A stretch of DNA of 64,000 nt, from contig CAJQUW010001972.1 of the NCBI GenBank assembly GCA_907163375.1, forward strand, positions 372,001 to 436,000, in the 5' to 3' direction. A program made the translations under genes and the position numbers. Within the stretch, counting starts at the first letter, position 1. Each line of letters starts with the position of its first letter. Under the pieces are notes generated by a model. The model was not told where the DNA came from, made no database searches, and saw only the letters and a program-made list of their open reading frames with translations. Source of the DNA: Prostheceraeus crozeri. Taxonomy: Eukaryota > Platyhelminthes > Polycladida > Euryleptidae. This document shows positions 23,697-35,706 of the stretch, piece after piece.

Positions 23697-24399
23697 TAGG
23701 GACCTGCGAATCATCAAATTTTGAGTCGAATCGGGTCATGATTCGCGAATCGAATCGAATCATTAAAAGTTTGCATAGGGCTTCTTCAGCTTTTTGATTT
23801 ACAGTTTGTTTAGCCGAGGAACATTGAAGAGCTTGCCGATTCGATAGCATGAGCAGCGAACAAGTCTTCCAAATTGCAAGCACTAATAGGCAGTTGTTAA
23901 TTAATATCAAAAGACGCAACATGAAATTTTTCAGGTTTGTTGTGAGGAGATACGATAGAAAGCCTTGTACCTAATCACCGGGAGGGTGGACGCTGAACAT
24001 TCTATAGATAAACAAAAGCTACCATCAGTGAATGCGACATCAAAAGATTGCAATCTATTACCGTAATTCTGTTCATATCAGTGCTCGAGTTGAAACGTTT
24101 ATGGAACACGAGGTTACAACCACAGGTCATCTGAACAGCATGCAGCACGTGCTGTGTAGCAAGCATGTAGTTGCTTCGGCTAACTCTTATTTAGCAACCG
24201 ACATCTTCAACCGGTTTCAGTGAGAATGCAACATCACAATATTATCTATTATAGCTTTGCGCTAAAGTCGTGTCGAACGGGAAGAGACTATAAATCAAAA
24301 ATAGCAATTGTAGTAATTTTTGGCCAGTCGAAGCTAGCCGATTCGAACTTTTGTCGAATCACAATTTCGAATCGAATCTCGAAGCTTCGCAGGTTCCTA
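23697..24399. mobile_element. hAT-type MITE, 703 bp, with GAATCGAATC ends
   Basis: Left end TAGGGACCTGCGAA at 23697; the right end, reversed, is TAGGAACCTGCGAA at 24399. Candidate 8-bp duplications GAACAGAT and CAATAGAT match at six of eight positions, as for hAT. Both ends are filled with GAATCGAATC and TCGAATC variants. It has no transposase. Confidence 0.75.
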
Positions 24400-26991
24400 C
24401 AATAGATGTCTCGGCGTATAGGACGTAATTGCGGAAGCACTGTACCTTGAGTGGGATGGAAGAGACCTTATTTTAATCGAGTGATTTTGAGATCGGAAAT
24501 TCCGGGGAGGTCTCCCGTCTGATTTTGATGTTCATGATTCAATCGTTCTCAGAATTGCTGCAAACCATTGATGATGCATGCTCGTTCCAATGGTGGGATC
24601 AGTTTCTACGAACTCTGTCAGCATATTTGAGTTGAATTTGAAAATTCAAATTCCAATTTTTTGGAAAAGTTTATTTTTTGAATATTAGTTGGAAATTGAT
24701 GACAGATGACTTTGACAAGCGATGCGTTTTGATCGCCTGAAAGCGTATTAAGGCAAAATTGAGCTTTGATAGAATTGTTATAGTTTAGTGGCGTTGAATG
24801 CAACTGGAATAGAGATTTATGAAAATGCATGAAAATTAAATATTGTCAGCTACTGCCTTAGGTAGGCCCTACCTTAGCTAATTGAGTTAAATGTTCACTT
24901 CCTTCCTCGAGGTACGGTCCTTGCGGGTCTACTCTTAGAAACTTCTTGAAACGAGGAGGGCCTTACAAGAAGGGGACTCTGGGTAGTACGGGCAGACTAG
25001 TGGTCATGATCAGGCCATTGTACTTCAAATCTAAGGCTGAAGTAAATTGTAGCACTTTCATTTTGCCTTTTTGACAACGGGCCAACTCACCGAAAGCTCG
25101 CGTTGAATAAATCCGAATGAGAACGACATTTTGAAATCAGGATCATCGAAATATTGATAGTTGCGTTGTTGACATTTTTGAAATTGGTAGAGACAGTTTA
25201 CATTTTCAAGAGAGGAGTAAGAAGAGATTGGAATGTATGATACTTGAGTAGCTGTACCGGAATACCATCTGGACCTGTTGCTTGGGCGAGTGCGCAGTTA
25301 TTATTTTCTTTTGAGAGAGACGCACCCTGCATGCACACGCATCATGCATTAAACTTTGCAACTCGTTTTCGTAGCAAAAGCTTTGAATCATAAAATCCTT
25401 CAATGGCTTTCCAACAAGGATAATTTGATGTTTCTTTTTGCCACACGTTATTAAACGTCTGATGTCAGTTGGAATTAGCAAAAATCTACCTTAAATTACA
25501 CAACGGTATCATCCACATGTTTGATGTATTCAGAAATACATAGACAGCTTGTGGTTGAGAGTGAAGGATCTGACGTAATAGATCGGTTGAGAGAAGTTCT
25601 TGTTGCCGATTAAAACTTGCTGCATTTAGACGAAGCCTTCATTTAGCCATGTCGATGAAAGGATCCATCGATGAAAAGACTTGTCGATGAAACGATGAAG
25701 AGATCCTGTGGATGAAACGACCTGTCGATGAAGTGAACAACCACCATATACTTAGTACTTGCTGAATGTCCGTCATTATTTTTGCAATTGTTTTACATTA
25801 TAGACAATGATTGAATTAAGATAACCAAAAGATTCAATAGGTGTATGGCTTTTAGGACTCGAACCTAGTACTTCAAGTTATCTAGACTTGCTATGAAGTG
25901 CAAAGACCAGGGTATTAGCGGCTCATATTAATCTGGCGTTGAAGGCATGTCCTCCAATTCCTTGCGTATATGTCCACTAGTCAGTTGACATGGGAACTTC
26001 CCACAGAATATTGTAGTGATATCACATTTTTGAACAAAATGAATATTTGATCTTGAAATCATGGTATTCGCATGGCATTTCAACAAATGTCAATTTCAAT
26101 CAATATTCATGCATGGTGTAACGTGTTTTCTATCACGCCCCAGGTGCAACATGACGACGGCGGAAGGAAGGTGACTATTGATTTTTTACATTCTATTTCG
26201 ATGAAAAATGAAGTAGCCATTTGTTCTGTCAGTCCTGTCAACAATATTATATCGGGTATTAATATTATGTCGAGTAGTAATATATTGGGGTGATGCATTG
26301 CCTCTCAACACTTGTGCGTCTAACTCTATTGGAAATGCTTAAAGGGATTCTGTGGATAGTTTGGTAAAAGTTTTATTCTAAAGAGATGAATCGTTTGATT
26401 TCTGTTGGTGAGTTTTATTGTTGATGAGGATGTTGTTTTTGTCTACAGTTGTGGTGTCCTTATAAATTTTCCATTATAACTATTTGAAATACTTTGCAAG
26501 GTTTCTTTTCATTCATCAAAATAAAACAGCAACCTCCATTTGTCGCGTATGCTTCATTCCACTGTACTTCAAAAATGTGTGAATGATATAGTGTATATGA
26601 ACATCTGCTTCATGTATAGACAGTTTCTGTCATGGATTTTAACCGATTTATCCCAGCTTAATATAACAAGAGACTCAAAAGAGATCTCTTGCCCTCGGAT
26701 TTGGTAATTTGATGCGCGTCTCAATTTCCATGGTGGCTGTAATGAGTTCATGATAAAAATTGGCAGCCGAAACTTCAGCTGCTGAGATCCTTGAAAATGA
26801 TCAGTTGTCATTTGATGAAAATAAAATCATGTGTCATGCCAGCAACAGGCAATGCTTTGCTTCCGTGGGGTGTCGCATCTTAACAAGCCCGATGGCCGCA
26901 GTTGCATGATCTACAACACTGCATACAAACATTGTAACATTGTATCAAATGATTTCAGTAATTATTTATCATTCATTTAGCATGCATCTCT
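24400..26991. other. Intronic sequence, one short tandem repeat
   Basis: No gene recognised. Open frames at 25206-25481 and 26072-26293 lack any family resemblance and are probably chance. The tandem repeat at 25627-25735 is the only structure. Confidence 0.5.
25627..25735. repeat. Short tandem repeat of GTCGATGAAACGA type
   Basis: Five imperfect units built on (G/A)TCGATGAAA with spacers of 6-12 bp, for example TTGTCGATGAAACGATGAAG and CCTGTCGATGAAGTGAAC. It resembles the subterminal repeats of the MITEs in this window, but no inverted partner was found. Confidence 0.5.
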
Positions 26992-27045
26992 GGTGTCCGT
27001 GGCAAAGTGGTTAAGGGCTTGGCCTAGCTATCTTTCGGAAGGTTT
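26992..27045 (+). repeat. tRNA-derived SINE, truncated
   Basis: TGGTGTCCGTGGCAAAGTGG followed by TTAAGGGCTTGGCCTAGC matches the head of the SINEs at 44272 and 60674, including the box A-like region, and stops before box B. It abuts GAATCG-rich transposon sequence. Confidence 0.65.
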
Positions 27046-27069
27046 TCAGGAAACCGAGCGAACAGATTC

Positions 27070-27155
27070 AAATTTTTCTTGAGTCGAATCGACTCTCGAA
27101 TCGGTAGCCGATTCGTGAATCTAGTCGAATCTCGAATCTTCGAAGGTCTTGACCT
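27070..27155. repeat. GAATCG-rich transposon end fragment
   Basis: Contains GAGTCGAATCGACTCTCGAATC and CTCGAATCTTCGAAGGTCTT, close to the ends of the 23697-24399 MITE. It probably is one end of a related copy whose other end is lost or diverged. Confidence 0.5.
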
Positions 27156-27573
27156 TAAATGTGGTTCTCGCATGATTATCATGCTGATACGTCAGTTTGC
27201 GTGTCATGACTAAAACAATGAAATTACTTGGAAAAAATAGCTAAAACAGCGGTAACAATAAAGCCGCATTTCATAGACCAGATTCATGCACGAGTGGCAG
27301 CGTATTCGATGTTTTTGTATATGTGTGGTAAGTTTACTACGAGAAATTTCAGCAGATCCCTGACAGTCAAAGTGCTGCACGATATGTTGGCTAAGACTAG
27401 AATTTCTTATTTTCAGAAAGGGCATGTTCCATGTGAACCCGTTAAATGTGTTCTGACCTATACACTGCATGATATTGGGCTTGAAGAAATTATTATGTGA
27501 TCCGCATGAACACGTAATATCGAAATAAACCTGCCGATCTCGGACAATCATTCTTATTTCAAATTTTCAAGTA
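27156..27573. other. Intronic sequence with unassigned open frames
   Basis: Two overlapping frames on opposite strands (27228-27500 plus, 27210-27551 minus) are open for 90 and 113 codons. Neither shows a motif I recognise. At most one could be real. Confidence 0.35.
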
Positions 27574-27905
27574 GTCACTGGCAGGGGTGCGGAGCCGCAT
27601 GATTTTTTAAGGCTCCGACTCCGGCTCCGACTCCGACCTAACGGCTCCGGCTCCGACCAAGCGGCTCCGACTCTGACCTTTTTTATCAAATGTATAATCA
27701 TCATACATATACATGCATAGATACTAGGTATGTTTACGTGAATAAATTGGGTTTCCTGAACATGTTTTTAACGGAGAGAACTGAAAATCCTTGACTTTAT
27801 CATCAATCTATACTGGTTTATCATCAATCTATAAAAAGTACACACGTAAAAAAGTATCAATATTAGCAGCTGCTGTAGTCTAGACTCGCACAATCATGTC
27901 ACCAG

Positions 27906-27986
27906 TTACACCATTTTGTTCGTTCTAAGGAAGAGTATCGCATCTAGAAGCTGGTCACCCATTGAAGCCCGGTTTTCTCGTAGAAC
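27906..27986 (-). CDS. hAT transposase, exon 3 (C-terminus)
   Basis: Twenty-six codons plus stop: VLRENRASMGDQLLDAILFL then RTNKMV and TAA at 27908-27906. The acceptor is TTTCCCATCAG (27989-27987 minus) after a 64-bp intron. The pattern VLxENRASxxxxxLxxILFLR is the standard hAT ending that follows ERLFSxLK, so this short exon completes the dimerisation domain. Total coding is 1869 bp, 622 residues, with no internal stop. Confidence 0.92.
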   Translation of the reverse strand, partial: VLRENRASMGDQLLDAILFLRTNKMV

Positions 27987-28050
27987 CTGATGGGAAATGA
28001 AATGTTACATTTAGAGAAAATACAGTACACAATGTATAGATGTCTCTTAC

Positions 28051-28589
28051 CAATTTTAGATGGGAAAATAGTCTTTCGACTGACACCTGAGTGCACGGTA
28101 TGGCGGAGACTGTCCGTGCCACATCCTGAATTGACACCGGATACTCCTCTATTATCTTCCAGACACTGTCGTGTCTGAGCCGTCCAAGCCGTTCGACTGA
28201 TTTAATCGCATCGCCTAGTTGGTCACAAAGACTGTTCTTCATATTTTGAGCCTTCTCGATGCCATCGAGGTAGCGGTCAAACTCGCTTGTGATGTCTTCC
28301 CCGTCCAGAACTTCATCTGGGCTCGCACCAACTTCAATCTCTGGTACGCTCTTCTCATCTTTGGTTAACCGATTATGCACCTTGGAGATCGTGTCTTTCG
28401 CATTTTCGGATTGGTCTTGGGTAAGGAGAACGCGATATCGGGCATCAACCCATACTCCAGCGAGAAAGATACTTGTCTCCAAAAGGAATTTCTCGCGGTT
28501 TCGCAGACAGCAAGCGAGTTCTTCCGCCAGACCTCCTCCAAACTTCTCCAACATGAAGATCGCTTCTCGCCATTCATAAAGGCATTCTC
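28051..28589 (-). CDS. hAT transposase, exon 2
   Basis: Starts after acceptor TTTTACACAG (28590-28592 hold the CAG, minus strand). With the leftover G of exon 1 it reads G-ECLYEWREAIFMLEKFGGG without a break, then LLETSIFLAGVWVDARYRVL, typical of the hAT insertion domain boundary. It ends in the dimerisation motif VSVERLFSHLKL, whose E corresponds to the third acidic catalytic residue of hAT enzymes. The donor is GTAAGA at 28050-28045, phase 0. The 553-bp intron upstream (28590-29142) holds no open extension. Reading through the donor instead gives an unrelated tail (VRDIYTLCTVFS), so splicing is the better model. Confidence 0.93.
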
Positions 28590-29142
28590 CTGTGTAAAAG
28601 ATGAGCGATTTTCAATCTAAAAAAAGTGTTATTAGTTAACTACAAAACTTAAAAAGTAATGAACTGTAGTCTTGTTTAGGTATTGTTCGTTTCATGATTG
28701 CTGCTTATCTAACAATTAGCATTAAACAGTATTAATTCAATAATAGAATTTCAATTAGTGAAATTTGAGCTTCACTTTGTTTATATAACAAATAATTAAA
28801 GCAATAATTGAAGTTTCTATTCAGAATTATTTGTTAATTGTTACATCTACAAAGAGAAGCTTAAAATTCACTGGATGATGTTTATGCCTTTGTTTACACA
28901 TTCATTTAAACATTTATACAGGAGCCTCTAACACTTTTGAATCAGTAAACAAAATTGGAATCAATGTTCATTCATTTGATGATGGAACAATCATTAGCAT
29001 ATCAATCTGTATTATGTTTGCAGGGTCCATTAGTACCGAATCATACCCATAAACCGACATAAATAATTGATTTATGCTAGTTCTATAATATGATTGATAC
29101 AATATTTAAATATTGACATGAAAGGCTTTTAGACCGACTTAC

Positions 29143-30391
29143 CCGGAGTTATGTTTTCTTTTTGAAGATTTATCGTTGTCTTGTCCGGTATGCTGAGGAT
29201 TGCAACAACTCTCTCAAGTTCTGCCCACTCAAATTCGGAAAGGTACACTTCTCGGGCAACGAATTCCTGTACAGCTTGTTTCAGCTCAAGCAGTCGGCTC
29301 ATCATCAAAAATGTTGATCGCCATCGGGTGGGCATATCGATGACCATTCGTTTCCCTCCACTCATCCGTTGTAATTTTTCGTCAGCATGAGGCGCCCGAA
29401 GAAAAGCAGCAATACTTCTTATTTTCGCCAAGAAACCTGTAATTCCAGGTTTCTTCAGCGCATCTCGAATACCAAGTTGCAAAGTATGCTCAGCGCATCT
29501 CATGTGGTAGACTGTGTCATCCTGGATTGCTGTTTGTAGGAAGCTTTCTTGCTCTTCCACCACATCGTCATCATCGAAATCGCATTCGTCCTCTTCAATA
29601 TCACCGTTCTCATCATCTTCATTCATCAGTCTGACAGTTTTGGTCATTGTCGATGCGTTATCAACGACACAACCAAGGATTTTCGTTTTTGTAATATCGA
29701 ACGCGGCTATGGTCTTCATCAAGATGTCCTTCGTACTTTCCGCGTCGAACTTTGCTTTGGCATTTACTAAAGCCAAAGTTTTGTTCATCACAACACTATC
29801 CTCCCAATACTGGACAGAAATACCAAGAAAGTGAGATCTGAGACGGGTGACGCCGTCAAACTTCAGGAAGATAAGTTTTCCTTGAAGGCATTTCTTCAGT
29901 TCGTTTCTCTTCGCTTCTGCCACATTTATAATAAGAGACCTTATTGCATCTCGCCCAAGTGCAACTCCAAGTGTTCTCGCAGCTTGACCGTAGAGTGTCT
30001 GGAATCCTTCACTTTTGAAGAAAGTAGTAGGTACGCCATCGTAGCACACCATTTTAAGAATTGTGCTTTGCAAAAGATCCTTTGTCACCGAAACCGTAGT
30101 CGTGACAATTTTTGATGCGAAGAATTCTGATATTTTCTTTGAATTGCCTTCTTCAGCTTCAATTCTTGATTTCTTGGATGTGCTATCGAGTCTCTCCACA
30201 GTCTTGGACTCCTCCACATGCGAACGTTGGAGGTGGCGCTTTAGGTTGCTAGCAATGCTTGTGTTGCTCTTCGGCTTCCTGAATTCCTTTCCACATGTTT
30301 TACCGGCGACACAGATCTGACAGTGGAAGAATTCAGCTGTCTCTTCAAAATAGCGATATATAGAACTTCGCTTTGATGTTGATGAGTCCAT
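29143..30391 (-). CDS. hAT transposase, exon 1 (BED finger and catalytic core)
   Basis: First 416 codons plus one base of a 622-residue transposase. Start ATG at 30389-30391 (MDSSTSKRSSIYRYFEETAE). A BED-type zinc finger is at residues 16-60: C-x2-C in FFHCQICVAGKT, then LKRHLQRSH for the histidine pair. Acidic residues at the usual hAT places are D in FLKFDGVTRLRSHF and D in GCVVDNASTM. A C-x2-H pair (MRCAEHTLQLGIRDAL), the normal hAT feature after the second D, follows a very acidic stretch (about residues 257-283) that is unusual. The exon ends LQKENITPG at donor GTAAGT (29142-29137, minus), phase 1. The protein binds and cuts the ends of its own element. Confidence 0.95.
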
Positions 30392-31572
30392 CCTGAAATT
30401 AAAATTAATCTTAATAATTTAGTATGCATGCTGAGTCATTAATTGCTATATAATACGGTTATCGTTTTTGGTTGAAATAACAACTTTTATTGTGATTAAT
30501 AATACAAATGACGCAAGGAAAATACATGTACACATACGGACTTCTAAGACATTTCATTTAATTCAACAAAAATTTGAGCAGAACTTCCCTTGGGACTCGC
30601 CCCTTTATCATTTAGCTAAAAGGAAAATACATAAACTTGATTTCTCCTGCATTGAATTCGAAATTTGTCACTTTCAAAAGTTTTGTTTAAGATAAGGTTA
30701 CGCTAATGAAGTTTAGGGTTGAAAATATTTTTTCGTTCTAGATTTAGCGTTTAATAGAAGGTGATAGAGCAGACATGGTGTGAGACGGCAGACGCATATT
30801 GATATAGGTAATTCAAAAGACCCTATCTGCCAAAGTAAATTTCTATATTTTCCGCAACGTATCTCAGGACAACTGCGTCGTCAGACGATATTTTAACGTA
30901 TGACAAACATAGGCATGCATCAGACATGTAAATGAGGAAGAGAACTCTAGCACTGCTGTCTGTGTCGATGTGATATGAAGATCACGTTGAAGAAAGAGAG
31001 ACAGTGCAAGCTGACATGTACATAAAACACACGAAGTCATAAGTAAGAAAATATGAATGAAAATGAAATAAATTACAAAAAATAAATACAAACATAAGAA
31101 CGCAATAGTTCTAGAAGGCGGTGTTTATTAGAGAGATCCGTTTATAAGAATAAATATGGTAGTATATACATTATACATGTCAATAGGCCAGCTCAATAAG
31201 CAGTTAATGTTGTAATATAGATATGATATAATTAACAAGAACTAATATAACTAATGTAACAAGAAGTAATAACAAGCATATGATTGTTCTAATTTGAATT
31301 CAGTGCATCAAAGAAAAGGCTCTAACCTTTTTATGGGAAGGAAAATGTAGACTTACTTTCCCGTAAGAAATATTCCGTGGCGTGGAAGACACGAGACGAT
31401 TGTAATGAAATAGAATTCAAATCATCTTCTTTATTCAAACACATTTTTGCACACTTAAACAGATATTGATATTATATGCTACTCATTAAGATTTTCTGAG
31501 TAGTGCCATTTTAAATTCCATTGATAAAATAGAATGTACTACAGAACAAACGGAATACTAAACAAAACAAAC
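30392..31572 (-). other. 5' non-coding region of the hAT transposon
   Basis: AT-rich, about 1.2 kb between the transposase start and the GGCTCC array, where promoter and leader should lie. No open frame or nested element was recognised. Confidence 0.5.
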
Positions 31573-31768
31573 CGGAGCCGGAGCCGCACATTTTTTAAAA
31601 GCTCCGGCTCCAGCTCCGGCTCCTATAAATGACTGATTGCGGCTCCGACTCCGGCTCCGACTCCGAGAAATGACTGATTGCGGCTCCGACTCCGGTTCCG
31701 AGAAAAAGTGCGGCTCCGAGAGGCTCCGGCTCCAGCTCCGGCTCCGGCTCCGCACCCCTGGTCACTGG

Positions 31769-32649
31769 CGACTTTCTAAAGCTTATGTTATTTGATAATG
31801 AAGAATATTCTTCAGGACCCTCACGCCGAACCATCTGACGATAGGATGAGAAAATAGGCCGAGTGGAAGACCGGTTTCGCTTTACTTGAAAAATAAGCTT
31901 TATCAATTCCACGTTGTTAGATGACAAATTACATGCAACTGAATAATTTACAGAGAAAATCACAGATTAATGATCGCTTCTCAATAGCGATCGAAGATTT
32001 CGGTGCGTTGTATAGGATGCTGTTACTTTGTTATTGGATATGCGAGATTGGCAGAGACGAAGTACTCTTTGACTGCATTGTCCATGTGGTAGTACTAATC
32101 GAAGCTTGCTGTTATTGTTCAACTGGATGTTCATGCCATGTGGTTGCAGGGTGTTCAGTCTCTTCATCCAGGAATTCTCCTTCTGCAGCCTGCGTTCTTT
32201 ATTGATATAACTTTCAAGAGCGGTGAAAGAAAAATCAGAAATGGAACAATTACCATTGTTAAAATGTCTCGCCACAGAGGTGTCACATGAGACTCTAATA
32301 CTGTCTACATGTTCAGAAATACTCTAAAGCTACTTATTTCTGAATTGCGATATTCTTTATATAAGCAAGTCCTTGGATTTTTTCATGAGTTTCGTGATTG
32401 TACTTCTACTTTGTAACATGCCGTATTTCTTCTATTACAATCTGGGTAAGGACAATCAAAATGAAATAGATCACGGAAATGGATCACGTTCTAAAAGCTG
32501 TGGATTATTACTCATCAGGTTTCGTTAACAACACTATCAATTTTGATATCAATTGGTTAGATAGTCAGAAAGTGGCTAAAACCTCAAGACAGTTAAGTAA
32601 ACTGAAAGGATGGTTAGTCGGGAGAATGATTTTCTCCGATAAGTAATAA
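31769..32649. other. Intronic sequence, nothing recognised
   Basis: Two frames (31921-32205 plus and 31967-32275 minus) overlap on opposite strands and match no family I know. Confidence 0.45.
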
Positions 32650-32850
32650 TCGACCGAGGTAGGTGCGATTGCTGGCGTGAAAGGGGTAGACAAGCTTGAT
32701 GTTTGAATATCTGATAGGAATGACAACTATTAAGTCAATACAAGACACCAACACCCTTGATTCCCCGACCGCACTCGCCGACCTAGGAATCGAACCGAAG
32801 TCCACGGTGGAGACGAGCTCGCACCTTCTTCACCGGTCCACGCTGATGGT
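32650..32850 (-). repeat. tRNA-derived SINE, second family
   Basis: Read on the minus strand, GCGTGGACCGGTGAAGAAGG (box A-like) is followed about 40 bases later by GGTTCGATTCC, a perfect box B for RNA polymerase III. The body continues to about 32650. Sequence after box B differs from the SINEs at 44272 and 60674, so it is a separate family. A lone tRNA gene is unlikely because no cloverleaf arms pair. Confidence 0.6.
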
Positions 32851-33073
32851 TCAAAAGGAATGCTAGTGAAGGTAAGTTGAAGGTGAAATTGTAAGTTATC
32901 CAAATCAAAGACTCAATAAAAGTTAGTAAATGGTAGTCAGTCAATGTATTTCACAATTTGGTGTCTCACCTTTAAATCAAAAATGTGCTACACAAAAGGA
33001 AAGCATGTGAACTGATGATTTAACACTGCCCTGGTATGAAGAGTCAAAATAAAATAGAACCCTGGGGACAAAA

Positions 33074-33189
33074 AAGTAAAGTGTACAAACAGACACTTTT
33101 CGTTAAAGTATATCAACAATTTTCCTGAAATTTCTATGTTAAAATTTACAGTTACACCAACGAAAAGTGTCTGTTTGTACACGTTACTT
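33074..33189. repeat. 116-bp inverted repeat (foldback element)
   Basis: The arm 33081-33104 (GTGTACAAACAGACACTTTT plus CGTT) is repeated exactly inverted at 33159-33182. With one mismatch the arms extend to about 31 bp. They are separated by a 54-bp AT-rich loop. No coding. A tiny MITE or a long transcribed hairpin are both possible. Confidence 0.75.
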
Positions 33190-35706
33190 CATCCTCTGTC
33201 ACTGAATGATAACTCATTTGAAAGATCATGATCTGTAGATGATTTCTATAAAAACCAGTTCAACAAAATACCAATTTGTGTAACTTTTATGAGCAAAAAT
33301 TCGAAAAAATGGAGTCAACACCTTAAATGTCGCAATTTTATCACTGGAAATACATAGGATTGTGTTATCCTCTCTATTTCTGAAAAGCAAATGATCTGAT
33401 CCGGCAGACGCGAAGTTTTGCAGTAGGATAGAGGTATACTATGCTATGTGAAAGTTTTATGTACTACCTCGTTCCCTGCACAACTTCACGCTAGCTCCCG
33501 GACTATAACGGTATCTGTCAAACTATTACTATGATTCCTGAAACTCCCGAATCAAATAGCTAACATTCTTTCATCATCCCTTCGTGAATAATACTAAATG
33601 TACTGCTGATCTATATTTTGGGTACTTACATCCCCCACATTTTTGTTGTTGACACGTGTGTCGCATCGTCAACGATCTTCTCTTACTCCCAAGTGCAGCC
33701 TCACTACCGTCGAAAAAGCACAAGTGTGCAAAATTCCTTTGGTTTGTAGAAAATTTACAGCACTTGCTTTGTCGTTCAATGTAGACAGCATCCGACGAAG
33801 TTCATGATTACGTACAGCTGTATCTTGTATTCTGAGTATCCAAGGGACCAATCCTTCATCCCAGGGTTCATGTAAGACTTCTCAGTGGTGTTGTGTTATC
33901 ACTCCTTGACAGATGAAGTCTATTCTAAATTCACTGTGACTTAAGTTTGACAAAATTTGATGAATTTGGAAAATTGGAAAATGTGGGATGATGAGAAGGA
34001 ATAGAAGTATCATGTTTTGATAGCGAATGCGATATAAAATCAGTTTTTTGTATTCGGTCAAACATTTTGTTATAATACGTCCTAGTATCTTTTCAGAAAA
34101 TAAAAAAGTAATTTGGTTTCAGGGGCATAAGTTTCCTTGTCACAGCTGATTATTCCATTATATTTAAGAGTCAGTTTTATGACTGCAACTGAACACTTCA
34201 TTGCATCTCAATTTCAAAGGGAAGCATTCAGCCGCTTTTGACCCGCATTAGCTTCGAAATGCAAAATTCATGGAATATTGTACAGTCTGTACTTTTCTAT
34301 TATCAAATTTGGAGTCTTAAAAAGTTGAATGAAGCCACATAACGAAGTCAAAAAGTGATTGATCGCATCGACCAAATTTATATGAGGGATGTGCTTTGGG
34401 GATTTGTTAGAAATTCAAATGAACCTAATCAGTGAAGATGCTCTACATTGATAGACTGCTGCGAATATTCTTCATTGTTATTTACGTTGCATGTGACTGG
34501 TAAAGAATGCCGTCCTCAGTGTAATCAATCTATTTTCCAGTGTGATATTGGTCTGTCATAAGCTGTCACTGCTGCACATTATCATTCTCCATATCGTATC
34601 ATATATAATGATGCTGGTTCATGGCTGTGAGCAAAAATACGCAGATATCTCCGGATTAGACAATTTGATTAATAGACAAAAACATCCGATGCTATGAATG
34701 TTTCTCATTGATGAAGCAGATTAACTTATTTATCCTTTTAGCAATGATGCAATGACTTTTCGCAAATGAGAAGTATTAATTCGTGGTTCAAAATTATCGA
34801 GAGGAATTTTGAAACTTTAAAGTTACATTTGAAAAGGAAACATTGAGGAAAAAGAACAGCCGATGAGGGTCTCGATTCACTTCCTCTTTCATCTCGTTAA
34901 CATGTACAATTATCTAATTAACATCTGCCTTAAAAATCGCAATATACATCAATTATAAATTCATCTGCTATTTGGTTGCATGCATATGATTTAGATTACA
35001 TTACATTATTTGATTCTGTATGTACGTGTCTGGTTGTCATGATATCGTTTCACGGAAGTGCAAGCCAAAATGAGTAAGAATGTCATCTGTTAGGCAAAAG
35101 CAGATGGAGAAAACATTTCTCGAGATTTGCTTTCGCTGCCCTGTCTACAAAGTCGTGAGAAACTTCCATCGAGCGTAGCATTGAGGAAGAGAAGACCCTA
35201 GCTGCACATAGTTTCACTTGTAATTTATATTTTGCAATAAACTGAGCACGACCTTTAATCAAATAATAATAATAGCTTTATTGCATATCAGACATATTCG
35301 GACATGGAATTACATCACAATGGGAAAGAAGTACACGTCAAGTGTATTTGATAAATGAGCTGCCGTAACGGCTGGTCTTCGACATCACTTTGCGGCTTGT
35401 ATTCCCAAGTCGACTGGAGTGCCTGCTGGATTCAGCGTTGAAGATAATGTTCAGGGGACGACTAGAATAATCAATCATGAAGAGATTTTTTTTTGAAATT
35501 CGACCTACTTGTTATTGAGACGAATGACTGAAATATTTTGAAGTCTAATCAGCACACAGAATTCAAAACACTACAATACTTTCAGTTTTTGAGTGCGTTC
35601 AACTGTAATGGGGTACAGTGTAGTAGACTTGATCTTTAAATTCAGTTCCGCTTATTTGTAGAATGCTAATGCGTTGAATTCAATGATGACTTTGCACTGA
35701 TGACGA
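33190..35706. other. Intronic sequence, possible LINE tail
   Basis: No gene recognised. At 35261-35300 AATAATAATAATAGCTTTAT followed by TGCATATC resembles the reversed 3' tail of a LINE or SINE, without coding to back it. Confidence 0.45.

Larger units (their letters stand above)
27582..31760 (-). mobile_element. Complete-looking hAT transposon, 4179 bp
   Basis: Inverted ends CAGGGGTGCGGAGCCG (16 bp, perfect) at 27582 and 31760, with an exact 8-bp target duplication GTCACTGG at 27574-27581 and 31761-31768. Both ends carry arrays of GGCTCCGACTCC / GGCTCCGGCTCC units, about 90 bp on the left and about 190 bp on the right. The minus strand encodes a transposase whose three exons join in frame with consensus splice sites and no stop. 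The undamaged duplication, ends and gene point to a recent insertion, possibly still able to move. Confidence 0.95.

Noticed and set aside
27228-27551. Opposed open frames of 90 and 113 codons as host genes
   Set aside because: They overlap on opposite strands, show no motif and have no supporting splice structure.
28045-28047. Transposase ending by reading through the exon 2 donor
   Set aside because: The read-through tail does not fit hAT, whereas splicing to 27986 gives the family's usual ending.
29181-30320. Plus-strand frames opposite the hAT transposase
   Set aside because: They are shadows of the real minus-strand exon, which has clear domains and splice sites.
31558-31963. Arg-Ser-rich minus-strand frames as an SR-like protein
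   Set aside because: The repeats are the translated GGCTCCGACTCC subterminal array of the hAT element.
32650-32850. Functional tRNA gene on the minus strand
   Set aside because: Box A and a perfect box B are present, but acceptor and anticodon arms do not pair; a SINE fits better.
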